From Pseudomonas hamedanensis (GTDB taxonomy: Bacteria; Pseudomonadota; Gammaproteobacteria; Pseudomonadales; Pseudomonadaceae): a stretch of DNA of 64,000 bases. The stretch spans positions 5,886,001-5,950,000 of the forward strand of contig NZ_CP077091.1 of assembly GCF_014268595.2 (NCBI RefSeq), written 5' to 3'. The position numbers and the translations under genes are program-made. Within the stretch, counting starts at the first letter, position 1; every line of letters starts with the position of its first letter. The notes under the pieces are model-generated. The model was not told the DNA's origin and made no database searches. It saw nothing but the letters and a program-made list of their open reading frames with translations. Shown here piece after piece: positions 17,381 through 28,096 of this stretch.

Positions 17381-18055
17381 ATGTGTGAGTACATTGTTCA
17401 ACATGATGTCGCCGAGGGGTTCGAAGCGCTGCTTGCCGCAACGCAGAATCAAAGTATCGGGAGTGCAATTGCGGTGGCGGGCAGCAGCCTGCACCGAACC
17501 TGCGAACCGCAGGACAGCCAACACGTGATCAAGCCGAACATGCAGGTCGATGCCATACGCAGCCGCAACGGGGTTCTGGAATGCATCAAGGTTCGCTGGG
17601 GGTGGAAGCCTTTCTGGTCGATGGGAACAATGCCGCCGATGACTCACCTGCCTCTGCATCTGGTGATGCGTTCGAAGGTGTTCGACCGGGTCAAGCGCGA
17701 CGGGCGCATGCTCATCGCTGTCGACGGCTGGTATGAAGCCTGCGAATCCGAGCAATCGAAAAACAACCACCGCCTCAGCTACACCACCTCGCGCCAGAGC
17801 GCACCGATTTTTCTCGCGGCGCTGGCGCAGGCCAGTGAACAATTCAATGGTTGTGACGGACTCACCCTGGTCACCCATGATGACAGCGCCACCAAGCAGC
17901 AACGCCTGCTGGCATTTACTGCCGAGGACGCACGGGTGTGGCTACGTCCCGATCTGCAATGGGAGCAGGCGCAGGAGCTGGCCATGCACATGGCACTGGC
18001 AGAACCGCAGTTGGAACATGTCCTGGCCTCGCCGCGCAGCCTGCGCGGGCGATGA
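17381..18055 (+). CDS. Divergent SRAP (HMCES/YedK-like) domain protein
   Basis: A 224-residue member of the SRAP family, which shields abasic sites in single-stranded DNA by a covalent bond through Cys2. The start at 17381 gives Met-Cys at the N-terminus and has CAGGAG upstream; the frame open from 17216 would bury this Cys. The catalytic-type Glu is kept in DGWYEA (residue 119), and RWGWKPFW matches the usual WG..P.W box. The family NAR motif and the late IH.R.P motif are replaced, so two of the four active-site residues known from YedK (Asn75, His160) are not at their places. DNA-crosslinking activity is therefore uncertain. Confidence 0.8.
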   Translation: MCEYIVQHDVAEGFEALLAATQNQSIGSAIAVAGSSLHRTCEPQDSQHVIKPNMQVDAIRSRNGVLECIKVRWGWKPFWSMGTMPPMTHLPLHLVMRSKVFDRVKRDGRMLIAVDGWYEACESEQSKNNHRLSYTTSRQSAPIFLAALAQASEQFNGCDGLTLVTHDDSATKQQRLLAFTAEDARVWLRPDLQWEQAQELAMHMALAEPQLEHVLASPRSLRGR

Positions 18056-18172
18056 GCACGAACATGTCCTTTATCCAGGGCCGCTCGCGACCTCACGAGG
18101 CCACGTCGAGCGACCCTCCATCAATCCGCAAACGCTCAGGCACCCCGCCGTTGCGATTCGTGAGGATGAAAC

Positions 18173-19153
18173 ATGCAAGCCCCTCGTGAAGTCACCTACA
18201 GCCTGTTCCCTGCAATCGAAGAACCGCGACGCAGCGGTACGCTGGAAGTCGATGAAATCCATACCCTCTATTGGGAAGAAAGCGGCAACCCTGACGGTGT
18301 TCCCGTCGTGTACTTGCACGGTGGCCCCGGCGAAGGGGCTCCGCCGGGCAAGCGTCAGTTCTGGGATCCGGATTACTACCGCATCGTGCTGTTCGATCAA
18401 CGCGGCGCCCTTCGTTCGACGCCCCTGGGCGAGCTGCGAAACAACACGACGCAGGCGCTGGTCGACGATCTGGAAAAACTGCGCGAACATCTGAACATCG
18501 AAAACTGGCTGATAACCGGAGGCTCATGGGGCACTACCCTCGCGCTGGCCTACGGCGAGACCCATCCGCAGCGCTGCCTGGGTTTCATCTTGCGCGGCGT
18601 GTTCCTTGGCACCGAAGACGAGATCGACTGGTTCATCCACGGCATGCGTCGGTTTTTTCCGCGTGCCCATGAGGATTTCGTGAACTTCATCCCCGAGGAA
18701 GAGCGGCAAGATTTGCTACAGGCCTATCTCGAGCGGATGACAGGCGACGACGAGAAATTGAGCGGCGAAGCCATTCGCGGCTGGGTCCGCTACTCGGCCA
18801 GTTGCTCATTGTTGCGCCACGATCCCGACGGCGTCGAAGACCAGGCCGCCGATGAACAAACCAGTACCGGTCTGGGACGTCTTGATGTCTGGTACTTCAA
18901 AAACCGTCTGTTTCTTGAGGAGGACCAACTGATAAACAACCTTGAGGCAATCAAACATCTCCCGTGCAAAATTATCCAGGGTGGGCACGACATGATCGCC
19001 ACGCCCAATTCAGCTTTTCGTTTGCACAAGGCTTGGCCAGACTCGGTGCTGAAGATCATCAACGACGCCGGACATTCGCCATCGGAGCCGGGGATTGTCA
19101 GTGCGTTGATCGAGGCGACCGAACAGTTCAAGGAATCGGGGAAGTTCTGCTGA
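18173..19153 (+). CDS. pip: Proline iminopeptidase-like alpha/beta hydrolase
   Basis: A 326-residue soluble peptidase of family S33. It shows the oxyanion motif HGGPGEGAPP near residue 50, the nucleophile elbow GGSWGTT near 120, the acid in GGHDMIATP and the final His in DAGHSPSEPG, the full Ser-Asp-His order of proline iminopeptidases. Its length is close to the family norm (about 310-320). Such enzymes remove N-terminal proline from peptides. GAGGA lies upstream; a second ATG at 18166 is in a different frame. No terminator is visible right after the gene. Confidence 0.9.
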   Translation: MQAPREVTYSLFPAIEEPRRSGTLEVDEIHTLYWEESGNPDGVPVVYLHGGPGEGAPPGKRQFWDPDYYRIVLFDQRGALRSTPLGELRNNTTQALVDDLEKLREHLNIENWLITGGSWGTTLALAYGETHPQRCLGFILRGVFLGTEDEIDWFIHGMRRFFPRAHEDFVNFIPEEERQDLLQAYLERMTGDDEKLSGEAIRGWVRYSASCSLLRHDPDGVEDQAADEQTSTGLGRLDVWYFKNRLFLEEDQLINNLEAIKHLPCKIIQGGHDMIATPNSAFRLHKAWPDSVLKIINDAGHSPSEPGIVSALIEATEQFKESGKFC

Positions 19154-19251
19154 AGCGAAGGCATGGCAACCGAGCTGGCCGAAGACTTCGTCCTCGACAT
19201 CACATTTCCAGAGTGCAGTCACCTGCCGTACACGCGGACGTATCTGCAAGC

Positions 19252-19287
19252 CAATAAAAAAGCGAAGCCAAATGAATGGCTTCGCTT
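19252..19287 (-). terminator. Rho-independent terminator downstream of ssb
   Basis: An 11-bp stem AAGCGAAGCCA/TGGCTTCGCTT with a 6-base loop. On the minus strand it ends in a run of T residues (complement of 19255-19261), 30 bases after the ssb stop. Confidence 0.88.
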
Positions 19288-19316
19288 CTTATGTCTACGG
19301 TTCTGAAAGCTGCGGA

Positions 19317-19835
19317 TCAGAACGGAATATCGTCATCAAAGCTGTCGAAATCCGCAGCCGGTTGCGGTGCAGCCTGCTGAGGGGCCGGCGCCGAACGCTG
19401 CTGTGGAGCCGACTGTTGCGGGCGTGGTGCCTGCTGACGTGGCGCCTGCTGCTGGTAGTTATTGCCGCCGCCTTGCTGCTCGCCCTGTTGTGGACGACCG
19501 CCGAGCAGTTGCATGGTGCCTTGCATGTCGACCACGATTTCGGTGGTGTAACGCTTGATACCGTCTTTTTCCCACTCGCGGGTCTGCAGCTTGCCTTCGA
19601 TGTAAACCTGCGAACCCTTGCGCAGGTATTCGCCGGCGATCTCGGCGACCTTGCCGAACATCGACACACGATGCCACTCGGTCTTCTCGACCTTCTGACC
19701 GGTTTGCTTGTCGGTCCATTGTTCGCTGGTGGCCAGACTCAGGTTGGTCACGGCGTTACCGTTCGGCAGGTAGCGAACTTCGGGATCCTGGCCGCAAGTG
19801 CCGACCAATATGACTTTGTTAACCCCACGGGCCAT
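19317..19835 (-). CDS. ssb: Single-stranded DNA-binding protein
   Basis: A 172-residue SSB. The N-terminal OB fold (about residues 1-110) contains [15 protein letters not shown] and [15 protein letters not shown]. The linker (about 115-160) is rich in Gln, Pro and Ala. The C-terminus ends in the acidic tip FDDDIPF that recruits repair and replication partners. AGGAG precedes the ATG. It is in the same direction as, and 9 bp after, the upstream MFS transporter gene. The ssb-MFS-uvrA arrangement is conserved in Pseudomonas. Confidence 0.97.
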   Translation of the reverse strand: MARGVNKVILVGTCGQDPEVRYLPNGNAVTNLSLATSEQWTDKQTGQKVEKTEWHRVSMFGKVAEIAGEYLRKGSQVYIEGKLQTREWEKDGIKRYTTEIVVDMQGTMQLLGGRPQQGEQQGGGNNYQQQAPRQQAPRPQQSAPQQRSAPAPQQAAPQPAADFDSFDDDIPF

Positions 19836-19844
19836 AACGTTCTC

Positions 19845-21242
19845 CTAAGCGTCGCACGCAGCTCCGGCCGGGTTGTTCACCAGGCGTTCGAGGGTGGTGC
19901 GATCCACTAATTCTTTGTCCAGTTTGATGTAAACAGCCGCTTCGTCAGCGACTATCACTGCATCTGTTACCCCTACCAGGGCCTTGAGGCGCTCGACCAG
20001 ACCCGCTTCGCGGATCGCTTCGGGCGACAACGGCAAGCGCAGGCTCGTCACGTAGGGAGGTTCGCGCATGGTAACAGCAAAGGCCAGCCAAAGTGCAGCC
20101 AGCGCGGCGCATCCGAGGAACACAACCGACAGACCGCCGTGCTGGAACAACCAGCCGCCGAGTATCCCGCCAAGTGCCGAACCGAGGAACTGGCTGGTGG
20201 AATACACGCCCATGGCCGTGCCCTTGCCACCTGCCGGTGAAACCTTGCTGATCAGCGATGGCAATGAAGCTTCCAGCAGATTGAACGCAGTGAAGAACAC
20301 CACCGTACCGATCACCAGAGCCCGCAAGCTGTCGCCGAACTGCCAGAAGAATAGCTCAGTCAGCATCAGCGTCATGACGGCGCCGAGCAAAACTCGTTTC
20401 ATTTTGCGTTTCTTCTCGCCATAGATGATGAACGGGATCATCGCGAAGAAAGAAATCAGCAGTGCGGTGAGATAGACCCACCAGTGCTGCTCCTTGGGCA
20501 AACCGGCTTTTTCCACCAGCGCCAGGGGCAAGGCGACGAAGCTCGACATCAACATCGCATGTAACACAAAGATCCCCAGATCGAGCCGCAGCAGGTCGGG
20601 GTGCTTGAGCGTCGGCATCAGTGCCTGTCGCGCCACGCCGGACTCACGATGCTGCAATGGCCCGGTGGAGCGCGGCACCATGAACATGATGATCAGGATG
20701 CCAACCAGCGCCATCCCGCCGGTGGCGAGGAACAATCCGGACAGCCCGAACGCGCTCGTCAACAAGGGGCCGACCACCATGGCCACGGCGAACGAAAGGC
20801 CGATGGTCATGCCGATCATGGCCATGGCTTTGGTGCGATGCTGCTCGCGGGTCAGGTCTGAGAGGAGCGCCATGACCGCCGCGGAAATCGCTCCGGCACC
20901 TTGCAGGATCCGACCGGCGATCACGCCCCAGATCGAATCGGCTTGAGACGCGAGCACACTGCCCAGGGCGAACACGATCAGCCCCAGGTAAATCACCGGC
21001 CGACGGCCGATGCGATCGGAAATGACCCCGAACGGAATCTGGAAAATGGCCTGGGTCAGGCCGTAAGCGCCAATCGCCAACCCGATCAGGGCCGGGGTCG
21101 CTCCCGCCAGGTCCATGCCATAGGTCGCCAGTACCGGCAACACCATGAACATGCCAAGCATACGGAACGCGAACACCAGAGCCAGACCGCTCGCCGCGCG
21201 GGTCTCGCTGCCACTCATGCGTTCGCTGTGGGGATCGTGCAT
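19845..21242 (-). CDS. YajR-like MFS transporter with C-terminal ferredoxin-like domain
   Basis: A 465-residue inner-membrane transporter with twelve predicted helices. The MFS signature is visible as GVISDRIGRRPVI near residue 74. After the last helix, about 70 residues (SPEAIREAGLVERLKALVGVTDAVIV onward) form a small soluble domain resembling the YAM domain of E. coli YajR. The substrate is unknown; proton-driven export is the family norm. GAGG lies 8 bases before the ATG. It is divergent from uvrA across 191 bp and just upstream of ssb. Confidence 0.85.
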   Translation of the reverse strand: MHDPHSERMSGSETRAASGLALVFAFRMLGMFMVLPVLATYGMDLAGATPALIGLAIGAYGLTQAIFQIPFGVISDRIGRRPVIYLGLIVFALGSVLASQADSIWGVIAGRILQGAGAISAAVMALLSDLTREQHRTKAMAMIGMTIGLSFAVAMVVGPLLTSAFGLSGLFLATGGMALVGILIIMFMVPRSTGPLQHRESGVARQALMPTLKHPDLLRLDLGIFVLHAMLMSSFVALPLALVEKAGLPKEQHWWVYLTALLISFFAMIPFIIYGEKKRKMKRVLLGAVMTLMLTELFFWQFGDSLRALVIGTVVFFTAFNLLEASLPSLISKVSPAGGKGTAMGVYSTSQFLGSALGGILGGWLFQHGGLSVVFLGCAALAALWLAFAVTMREPPYVTSLRLPLSPEAIREAGLVERLKALVGVTDAVIVADEAAVYIKLDKELVDRTTLERLVNNPAGAACDA

Positions 21243-21433
21243 GGAAAAACCTCGTGTGAACCGGCGGCGATTCTACCAGTCCCATCGAAAGACGGGGTAG
21301 ATCGCGACGCTATGACGCGTATAGATGAAACTCTCTTCATCCAGTGCAAAAAACCCGCTGTTTGATAGTGTGCATCCATCCAGTATTTGGCCGTATACTC
21401 CTACGTTTTCGACGCCCGCCAAGCGAGGCCACT

Positions 21434-24268
21434 TTGGACAAGATCCTGATACGTGGGGCCCGTACCCACAACCTGAAGAACATCGACCTGACCCTGCCAC
21501 GGGACAAACTGATCGTCATCACCGGCCTGTCCGGATCCGGCAAGTCGTCCCTGGCGTTCGACACGCTGTATGCCGAAGGTCAGCGTCGCTATGTCGAATC
21601 GCTGTCGGCCTACGCCCGCCAGTTCCTGTCGATGATGGAAAAACCCGACGTCGACACCATCGAAGGCCTGTCGCCGGCGATCTCCATCGAACAGAAGTCG
21701 ACCTCGCATAACCCGCGGTCCACGGTCGGCACCATCACCGAAATCTACGACTACCTGCGCCTGCTCTATGCACGCGTCGGTACGCCACGCTGCCCGGATC
21801 ACGATATCCCGCTGGAAGCGCAGACCGTCAGCCAAATGGTCGATCTGGTACTGGCCCAGCCCGAAGGCAGCAAGCTGATGCTGCTGGCCCCGGTGATCCG
21901 CGAGCGCAAGGGCGAACACCTCTCGGTCTTCGAAGAGCTGCGTGCGCAAGGCTTCGTTCGCGCCCGGGTCAATGGACGGATCTGCGAGCTCGACGAGTTG
22001 CCGAAGCTGGATAAACAGAAGAAGCATTCGATCGATGTGATCGTCGACCGCTTCAAGGTCCGCGCCGATCTGCAGCAGCGCCTCGCGGAGTCATTCGAAA
22101 CCGCGCTGAAGCTGGCCGACGGCATTGCCCTGGTCGCGCCGATGGACGACGAGCCGGGCGAGGAAATGATCTTCTCCGCGCGCTTCGCCTGCCCGATCTG
22201 TGGCCATGCGATCAGCGAGCTGGAACCCAAGCTGTTTTCCTTCAACAACCCGGCCGGTGCCTGCCCGACCTGCGATGGCCTGGGCGTTAAACAGTTCTTT
22301 GATATCAAGCGACTGGTCAACGGCGACCTGACCCTCGCCGAGGGCGCGATTCGTGGCTGGGACAGGCGTAACGTCTATTACTTCCAGATGCTCGGCTCGT
22401 TGGCTTCGCATTACGGTTTCAGCCTGGAGAAGCCCTTCAACGAACTGCCGGCCGACCAGCAGAAATTCATTCTGCACGGCAGCGGTTCGCAGAACGTCAA
22501 TTTCAAATACCTGAACGACCGTGGCGATATCGTCAAGCGCTCGCACCCGTTCGAAGGCATCGTGCCGAATCTGGAACGCCGCTACCGCGAAACCGAATCG
22601 GCGAGCGTGCGCGAAGAGCTGACCAAGTTCCTCAGCCATCAGGCCTGCCCGGATTGCCGCGGCACCCGTCTGCGTCGTGAAGCACGGCATGTGTGGGTGG
22701 GCGAGAAAACCCTGCCGGCGGTGACCAATCTGCCCATCGGCGATGCCTGCGAATACTTCGGCGCCCTGAAGATGACCGGGCGGCGCGGCGAGATTGCCGA
22801 CAAGATTCTCAAGGAGATCCGCGAGCGCTTGCAGTTCCTCGTCAACGTGGGCCTGGATTACCTGTCGCTGGATCGCAGCGCCGACACGCTGTCCGGAGGC
22901 GAGGCGCAGCGGATTCGTCTGGCCAGCCAGATCGGTGCCGGCCTCGTCGGGGTCTTGTACATCCTCGACGAACCGTCGATTGGTTTGCACCAACGGGACA
23001 ACGACCGTTTGCTGGGCACGCTCAAGCATCTGCGTGACATTGGCAACACCGTGATTGTGGTCGAGCATGACGAAGACGCGATTCGTCTGGCCGACTATGT
23101 CGTGGATATCGGCCCGGGGGCCGGTGTGCACGGCGGCCAGATTGTCGCCGAAGGCACGCCGGCCGAAGTCATGGCCCACCCGGACTCCCTGACCGGTAAA
23201 TATCTGTCGGGCCGGGTCAAGATCGAAGTGCCCGCCAAGCGCACGCCGCGCAACAAGAAGCTGACGCTGTCGCTCAAGGGCGCACGCGGCAACAACCTGC
23301 GCAACGTCGACCTTGAAATCCCGATTGGTCTGCTGACCTGCGTCACCGGCGTATCCGGCTCGGGCAAATCGACACTGATCAACAATACGCTGTTCCCGCT
23401 CAGTGCCACGGCACTCAATGGCGCGACCACGCTGGAAGCTGCGGCTCACGACAGCATCAAGGGCCTGGAGCATCTGGACAAGGTCGTCGATATCGACCAG
23501 AGCCCTATCGGTCGTACTCCACGCTCCAACCCGGCGACTTATACCGGACTGTTCACACCCATCCGCGAACTGTTCGCTGGCGTTCCCGAATCGCGCTCCC
23601 GTGGCTACGGCCCAGGGCGCTTCTCATTCAACGTCAAGGGCGGGCGCTGTGAGGCGTGCCAGGGCGACGGCTTGATCAAGGTAGAAATGCACTTTCTGCC
23701 GGACATCTACGTGCCTTGCGATGTGTGCAAGAGCAAGCGCTACAACCGCGAGACCCTTGAGATCAAATACAAGGGCAAGAGCATCCACGAAACCCTCGAA
23801 ATGACCATCGAGGAGGCCCGGGAGTTCTTCGACGCGGTGCCGGCGCTGGCGCGCAAGCTGCAAACCTTGATGGATGTCGGCCTGTCGTACATCAAGCTCG
23901 GGCAGTCGGCGACAACCTTGTCCGGTGGTGAGGCGCAGCGGGTCAAACTGTCGCGCGAGCTGTCCAAGCGTGACACCGGCAAGACCCTGTACATCCTCGA
24001 CGAGCCGACCACCGGCCTGCACTTCGCGGACATCCAGCAATTGCTCGACGTCCTGCATCGCCTGCGCGACCACGGCAACACCGTGGTGGTGATCGAACAC
24101 AACCTCGACGTGATCAAGACCGCTGACTGGCTGGTAGACCTCGGTCCTGAAGGCGGTTCCAAGGGCGGTCAGATCATCGCTACCGGTACGCCGGAGGAAG
24201 TGGCCGAGATGAAGCAATCTCATACTGGCCACTACCTCAAGCCACTGCTGATCCGCGACCGCGCTTAA
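21434..24268 (+). CDS. uvrA: Excinuclease ABC subunit A
   Basis: A 944-residue UvrA, the full family length, starting with TTG at 21434; GAGG lies 6 bases upstream. It is a damage-sensing ABC ATPase dimer of nucleotide excision repair that loads UvrB. Two Walker A motifs ([10 protein letters not shown] near residue 30 and [10 protein letters not shown] near 645), two LSGGEAQR signatures, and zinc-binding CPICGH / CPTC and CEACQGDG / CDVC pairs are all present. I did not find a CTG-N10-CAG LexA box in the 191-bp upstream region. A bidirectional terminator follows. Confidence 0.98.
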   Translation: MDKILIRGARTHNLKNIDLTLPRDKLIVITGLSGSGKSSLAFDTLYAEGQRRYVESLSAYARQFLSMMEKPDVDTIEGLSPAISIEQKSTSHNPRSTVGTITEIYDYLRLLYARVGTPRCPDHDIPLEAQTVSQMVDLVLAQPEGSKLMLLAPVIRERKGEHLSVFEELRAQGFVRARVNGRICELDELPKLDKQKKHSIDVIVDRFKVRADLQQRLAESFETALKLADGIALVAPMDDEPGEEMIFSARFACPICGHAISELEPKLFSFNNPAGACPTCDGLGVKQFFDIKRLVNGDLTLAEGAIRGWDRRNVYYFQMLGSLASHYGFSLEKPFNELPADQQKFILHGSGSQNVNFKYLNDRGDIVKRSHPFEGIVPNLERRYRETESASVREELTKFLSHQACPDCRGTRLRREARHVWVGEKTLPAVTNLPIGDACEYFGALKMTGRRGEIADKILKEIRERLQFLVNVGLDYLSLDRSADTLSGGEAQRIRLASQIGAGLVGVLYILDEPSIGLHQRDNDRLLGTLKHLRDIGNTVIVVEHDEDAIRLADYVVDIGPGAGVHGGQIVAEGTPAEVMAHPDSLTGKYLSGRVKIEVPAKRTPRNKKLTLSLKGARGNNLRNVDLEIPIGLLTCVTGVSGSGKSTLINNTLFPLSATALNGATTLEAAAHDSIKGLEHLDKVVDIDQSPIGRTPRSNPATYTGLFTPIRELFAGVPESRSRGYGPGRFSFNVKGGRCEACQGDGLIKVEMHFLPDIYVPCDVCKSKRYNRETLEIKYKGKSIHETLEMTIEEAREFFDAVPALARKLQTLMDVGLSYIKLGQSATTLSGGEAQRVKLSRELSKRDTGKTLYILDEPTTGLHFADIQQLLDVLHRLRDHGNTVVVIEHNLDVIKTADWLVDLGPEGGSKGGQIIATGTPEEVAEMKQSHTGHYLKPLLIRDRA

Positions 24269-24280
24269 ACGCCGGGCATG

Positions 24281-24320
24281 AAAAAGCCCCTGTCACTTCA
24301 ACCGTGACAGGGGCTTTTTT
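24281..24320. terminator. Bidirectional rho-independent terminator between uvrA and the ferritin gene
   Basis: A 16-bp nearly perfect stem AAAAAGCCCCTGTCAC/GTGACAGGGGCTTTTTT with a 7-base loop. A/T runs on both sides let it serve both convergent genes. Confidence 0.95.
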
Positions 24321-24333
24321 GTAGCCGTTGCAA

Positions 24334-24801
24334 TCAGGACGCGTGGGATTGCAGGTAGTTCTCAAGACCGATCAACTTGATCAGACCCAACTGCTTTTCC
24401 AGCCAGTAGGTATGGTCTTCTTCGGTATCGTTGAGCTGAACCCGCAGGATCTCCCGGCTGACGTAGTCTTGGTGCTGCTCGCAGAGTTCGATGCCTTTGC
24501 AAAGCGCCGCGCGGACTTTGTATTCGAGGCGCAGGTCGGCTTCGAGCATCTCTGGCACAGTAGTGCCGACATCCAGGTCATCCGGACGCATGCGCGGTGT
24601 GCCTTCGAGCATCAGAATCCGGCGCATCAACGCATCCGCGTGACCGGCTTCTTCTTCCATTTCGTGGTTGATTCGCTCGTAGAGCTTGGTGAACCCCCAG
24701 TCCTCATACATCCGCGAATGAACGAAATATTGATCACGCGCGGCCAGTTCGCCGGTCAGCAACGTGTTGAGGTAATCGATTACGTCTGGGTGGCCTTGCA
24801 T
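24334..24801 (-). CDS. ftnA: Ferritin-like iron-storage protein (FtnA, formerly BfrA type)
   Basis: A 155-residue four-helix ferritin. The start at 24801 (MQGHPDV) matches the family; the longer frame to 24873 adds unlikely residues. Ferroxidase ligands are present: Glu18, Glu51 and His54 in EEEAGH, and the second set in TEEDHTYW. True bacterioferritins bind haem through Met52, but here residue 52 is Ala, so this should be a haem-free ferritin, like the FtnA product beside katA in P. aeruginosa. It stores iron and limits Fenton chemistry, fitting its catalase neighbour. Confidence 0.9.
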   Translation of the reverse strand: MQGHPDVIDYLNTLLTGELAARDQYFVHSRMYEDWGFTKLYERINHEMEEEAGHADALMRRILMLEGTPRMRPDDLDVGTTVPEMLEADLRLEYKVRAALCKGIELCEQHQDYVSREILRVQLNDTEEDHTYWLEKQLGLIKLIGLENYLQSHAS

Positions 24802-24913
24802 CGCCCTACATCTCCCTACTTGAAAGTCTGTAGTTTGAACCAAGCTGACCGGAAGGTCACTCGCCTGGCGCAATAAAAGCGAAGATTTTCTGAGAAAACA
24901 GGGCTAAATAACG

Positions 24914-24939
24914 CAAAAACCGCCCAAATGAGGGCGGTT
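24914..24939 (-). terminator. Rho-independent terminator of katA
   Basis: An 8-bp stem AACCGCCC/GGGCGGTT with a 6-base loop. Read on the minus strand it is followed by T residues (complement of 24915-24919), 12 bases after the katA stop. Confidence 0.92.
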
Positions 24940-24950
24940 CTGCTTCTCGT

Positions 24951-26405
24951 TTAGACTTCGTTAAGCTGTACGTTGAGCAACGTTGCGATTGCTTCTCCAT
25001 ACGCCGGGTCGGCTTTGTAGAAATGCTGCAACTGACGGTCGACAACGTCGCTTGAAACGCCCGCCATCGCACCGGCGATGTTGCTGACCAACAAGGCCTT
25101 CTGCTCGTCGCTCATCAACCGAAACAACGCGCCGGCATGGCTGTAGTAATCGGTGTCTTCGCGATGGTCGTAGCGATCAGCGGCACCGCTCAAGGCCAGC
25201 GCAGGCTCGGCGTAATGCGGCGCTTGTTTGGGTGCCTCGATGTAGCTGTTCGGCTCGTAATTCGGCGCTGCGCCGCCATTGCTGCCGAAGGCCATCGAAC
25301 CGTCACGCTGGTACGTGTTTACCGGGCTGCGCGGGGCGTTCACCGGCAATTGCTGGTGGTTGGTACCGACACGATAGCGGTGGGCATCGGCGTAGGCGAA
25401 TACGCGCCCTTGCAGCATCCGGTCCGGCGAGAGGCCCACGCCTGGCACCATGTTGCTTGGGCCGAACGCGGCTTGCTCAACTTCTGCAAAGTAGTTCAGC
25501 GGATTGCGATTGAGCTCAAGCTCACCCACTTCGATCAGCGGAAACTCTTTCTGCGACCAGGTCTTGGTGACGTCGAACGGGTTCTCGTAATGCGCCGCTG
25601 CCTGGGCTTCGGTCATGATCTGAATGCAGACGCGCCATTTCGGGAAATCGCCACGCTCGATCGCCTCGAACAGGTCACGCTGGGCGTAATCCGGATCGGT
25701 GCCCGCCAGACGTGCAGCGTCTGCCGGTGCGAGGTTCTTGATGCCCTGTTTGGTCTTGTAGTGCCATTTCACCCAGTGGCGCTCGCCTCGGGCGTTGATC
25801 AGGCTGTAGGTGTGACTGCCAAAGCCATGCATGTGGCGGTAGCCATCCGGAATGCCGCGATCCGAGAACAGAATCGTGACCTGGTGCAGTGCTTCGGGGG
25901 AATGCGACCAGAAATCCCACATCATTTGCGCACTTTTCAGGTTGCTTTGCGGCAAGCGCTTTTGCGTGTGGATAAAGTCAGGAAACTTCAACGGATCACG
26001 GATGAAGAACACCGGGGTGTTGTTGCCAACGATGTCCCAGTTGCCTTCTTCGGTGTAGAACTTCAGCGCAAAACCGCGTGGGTCGCGCTCAGTGTCCGCC
26101 GAGCCGCGCTCGCCGCCCACAGTAGAGAAGCGCAGAAAGGTCGGCGTTTGCTTGCCTACCGCTTCGAACAACTTGGCGCTGGTGTATTCGGTGATGTCAC
26201 GGGTCACGGTGAACGTGCCATAAGCGCCCGAGCCCTTGGCGTGGACACGACGCTCGGGAATGTTTTCACGGTTGAAGTGGGCAAGCTTCTCGATCAGATG
26301 GAAGTCGTCGAGCAGCAGCGGGCCACGTGGGCCGGCGGAGCGAGAATTCTGGTTATCAGCGACAGGTGCGCCACTGGCGGTCGTAAGCGTTTTGATCTGG
26401 CTCAT
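24951..26405 (-). CDS. katA: Monofunctional haem catalase KatA
   Basis: A 484-residue small-subunit (clade 3-type) catalase that splits hydrogen peroxide. Active-site His lies in [10 protein letters not shown] near residue 53, the distal Asn in [11 protein letters not shown] near 127, and the proximal haem Tyr in [12 protein letters not shown] near 337. There is no signal peptide, so it acts in the cytoplasm. AGAGGAAG precedes the ATG. A 238-bp upstream gap separates it from rplQ. P. aeruginosa katA is OxyR- and iron-responsive; no convincing OxyR box is seen here. Confidence 0.96.
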   Translation of the reverse strand: MSQIKTLTTASGAPVADNQNSRSAGPRGPLLLDDFHLIEKLAHFNRENIPERRVHAKGSGAYGTFTVTRDITEYTSAKLFEAVGKQTPTFLRFSTVGGERGSADTERDPRGFALKFYTEEGNWDIVGNNTPVFFIRDPLKFPDFIHTQKRLPQSNLKSAQMMWDFWSHSPEALHQVTILFSDRGIPDGYRHMHGFGSHTYSLINARGERHWVKWHYKTKQGIKNLAPADAARLAGTDPDYAQRDLFEAIERGDFPKWRVCIQIMTEAQAAAHYENPFDVTKTWSQKEFPLIEVGELELNRNPLNYFAEVEQAAFGPSNMVPGVGLSPDRMLQGRVFAYADAHRYRVGTNHQQLPVNAPRSPVNTYQRDGSMAFGSNGGAAPNYEPNSYIEAPKQAPHYAEPALALSGAADRYDHREDTDYYSHAGALFRLMSDEQKALLVSNIAGAMAGVSSDVVDRQLQHFYKADPAYGEAIATLLNVQLNEV

Positions 26406-26596
26406 GCGGTCTTCTTCCTCTGTCAGTCTTGAAACTGCCGGCTAATCGGCTTGGGGGGAGTATCGATCATCAGCGCGACGGCCACAAATTCATTAACTTG
26501 CGGACATCGATAGATAATTTCTAATTAAGCTTCCCGGCACATAGTGACGCCAGAACAATGACAGAAGCTTGTACGAACCGCGCATTTCCTACAGAC

Positions 26597-26623
26597 ACAA
26601 AAAACCGGGCACTAGGCCCGGTT
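26597..26623 (-). terminator. Rho-independent terminator after rplQ
   Basis: An 8-bp stem AACCGGGC/GCCCGGTT with a 5-base loop, followed on the minus strand by six T residues. It closes the alpha ribosomal operon 21 bases after the rplQ stop. Confidence 0.94.
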
Positions 26624-26643
26624 CTTCGTTTCAGACTGACGTC

Positions 26644-27030
26644 TTACTCGGCGGATACAGCTTCGCCAGCAGTAGCACGATCAACCAACTCGACGTACGC
26701 CATAGGCGCGTTGTCGCCAGCGCGGAAACCGCACTTGAGGATGCGCAGGTAGCCACCCTCACGGGTAGCATAACGCTTGCCCAGGTCGTTGAAGAGCTTA
26801 CCAACGATAGCTTTCGAGCGGGTACGGTCGAAAGCCAGACGGCGGTTAGCCAGGCTGTCTGTCTTGGCCAGAGTGATCAGCGGCTCGGCAACGCGGCGCA
26901 GTTCTTTGGCTTTTGGCAGAGTAGTTTTGATCAGCTCGTGCTCGAACAGCGACACCGCCATGTTTTGGAACATGGCCTTGCGGTGCGAGCTGGTGCGGCT
27001 CAGGTGACGACCACTTTTACGATGACGCAT
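26644..27030 (-). CDS. rplQ: 50S ribosomal protein L17
   Basis: A 128-residue L17, recognised by [20 protein letters not shown] at the start. It binds 23S rRNA domain III near the exit of the peptide tunnel. The acidic C-terminal tail ([13 protein letters not shown]) is a Pseudomonas-type extension. It is the last gene of the alpha operon, 42 bp after rpoA, and is followed by a terminator. Confidence 0.98.
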
Positions 27031-27072
27031 GGTTCATTCCTTACCAAACACTACGTTCGGTGATTACGACGA

Positions 27073-28074
27073 TCAGGCAGTCGCCTTGTCGTCCTTCTTA
27101 AGACTTGCAGGCGGCCAGTTGTCGAGGCGCATGCCGAGGGACAGACCGCGGGAGGCCAGAACGTCCTTGATTTCAGTCAAGGATTTCTTGCCCAGGTTCG
27201 GAGTCTTCAACAGCTCTACTTCGGTACGCTGAATCAGGTCGCCGATGTAGTAGATGTTTTCCGCCTTAAGGCAGTTAGCCGAACGTACAGTCAGTTCCAG
27301 ATCGTCAACCGGGCGAAGCAGGATCGGATCGATCTCGTCTTCCTGCTCGACAACCACTGGCTCACTGTCACCCTTGAGGTCGACGAACGCAGCCAACTGC
27401 TGTTGCAGGATGGTTGCAGCGCGGCGAATAGCCTCTTCAGGATCCAGAGTACCGTTGGTTTCCAGATCAATAACCAGCTTGTCCAGGTTGGTACGCTGCT
27501 CGACACGGGCGTTTTCCACCACGTACGCGATACGGCGAACCGGGCTGAACGAAGAGTCAAGCTGCAAGCGACCGATGCTGCGGCTTTCGTCTTCATCGCT
27601 CTGACGCGAGTCGGCTGGTTCATAACCACGACCACGAGCTACGGTGAGCTTCATGTTCAGGGCGCCGTTAGACGCCAGGTTAGCGATTACGTGATCGGGA
27701 TTAACGATCTCGACATCATGATCCAGCTGAATATCGGCAGCGGTAACCACCCCCGAACCCTTCTTCGACAAGGTCAGCGTAACTTCGTCACGACCGTGCA
27801 GCTTGATGGCCAGACCTTTAAGGTTCAACAGGATTTCAATTACGTCTTCCTGTACACCTTCGATGGCGCTGTACTCGTGGAGCACACCGTCAATCTCGGC
27901 CTCGACTACTGCGCAGCCGGGCATTGAGGACAACAGGATGCGTCGCAGCGCGTTGCCCAGGGTGTGGCCAAAACCACGCTCGAGAGGCTCGAGAGTGATC
28001 TTGGCGCGGGTTGGACTGACAACCTGCACATCAATGTGGCGGGGTGTCAGGAACTCATTTACCGAAATCTGCAT
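27073..28074 (-). CDS. rpoA: RNA polymerase alpha subunit
   Basis: A 333-residue alpha subunit. The N-terminal domain (about residues 1-235) dimerises and nucleates assembly with beta and beta'. The C-terminal domain (about 250-320) contacts UP elements and activators, and keeps the key [12 protein letters not shown] and TPNLGKKSL segments. It sits between rpsD and rplQ, as in other gammaproteobacteria, with 22 bp before it. Confidence 0.99.
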   Translation of the reverse strand: MQISVNEFLTPRHIDVQVVSPTRAKITLEPLERGFGHTLGNALRRILLSSMPGCAVVEAEIDGVLHEYSAIEGVQEDVIEILLNLKGLAIKLHGRDEVTLTLSKKGSGVVTAADIQLDHDVEIVNPDHVIANLASNGALNMKLTVARGRGYEPADSRQSDEDESRSIGRLQLDSSFSPVRRIAYVVENARVEQRTNLDKLVIDLETNGTLDPEEAIRRAATILQQQLAAFVDLKGDSEPVVVEQEDEIDPILLRPVDDLELTVRSANCLKAENIYYIGDLIQRTEVELLKTPNLGKKSLTEIKDVLASRGLSLGMRLDNWPPASLKKDDKATA

Positions 28075-28096
28075 GGATGCACCTATTTTCTAGCCC

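Noticed and set aside
21243..21433. A LexA (SOS) box before uvrA
   Set aside because: No CTG-N10-CAG pattern was found on reading this gap, although damage control of uvrA is common elsewhere.
26510..26525. ATAGATAATTTCTAAT upstream of katA as an OxyR site
   Set aside because: Only one ATAG-N7-CTAA pair is present; the four-element ATAG spacing of OxyR sites does not continue on either side.
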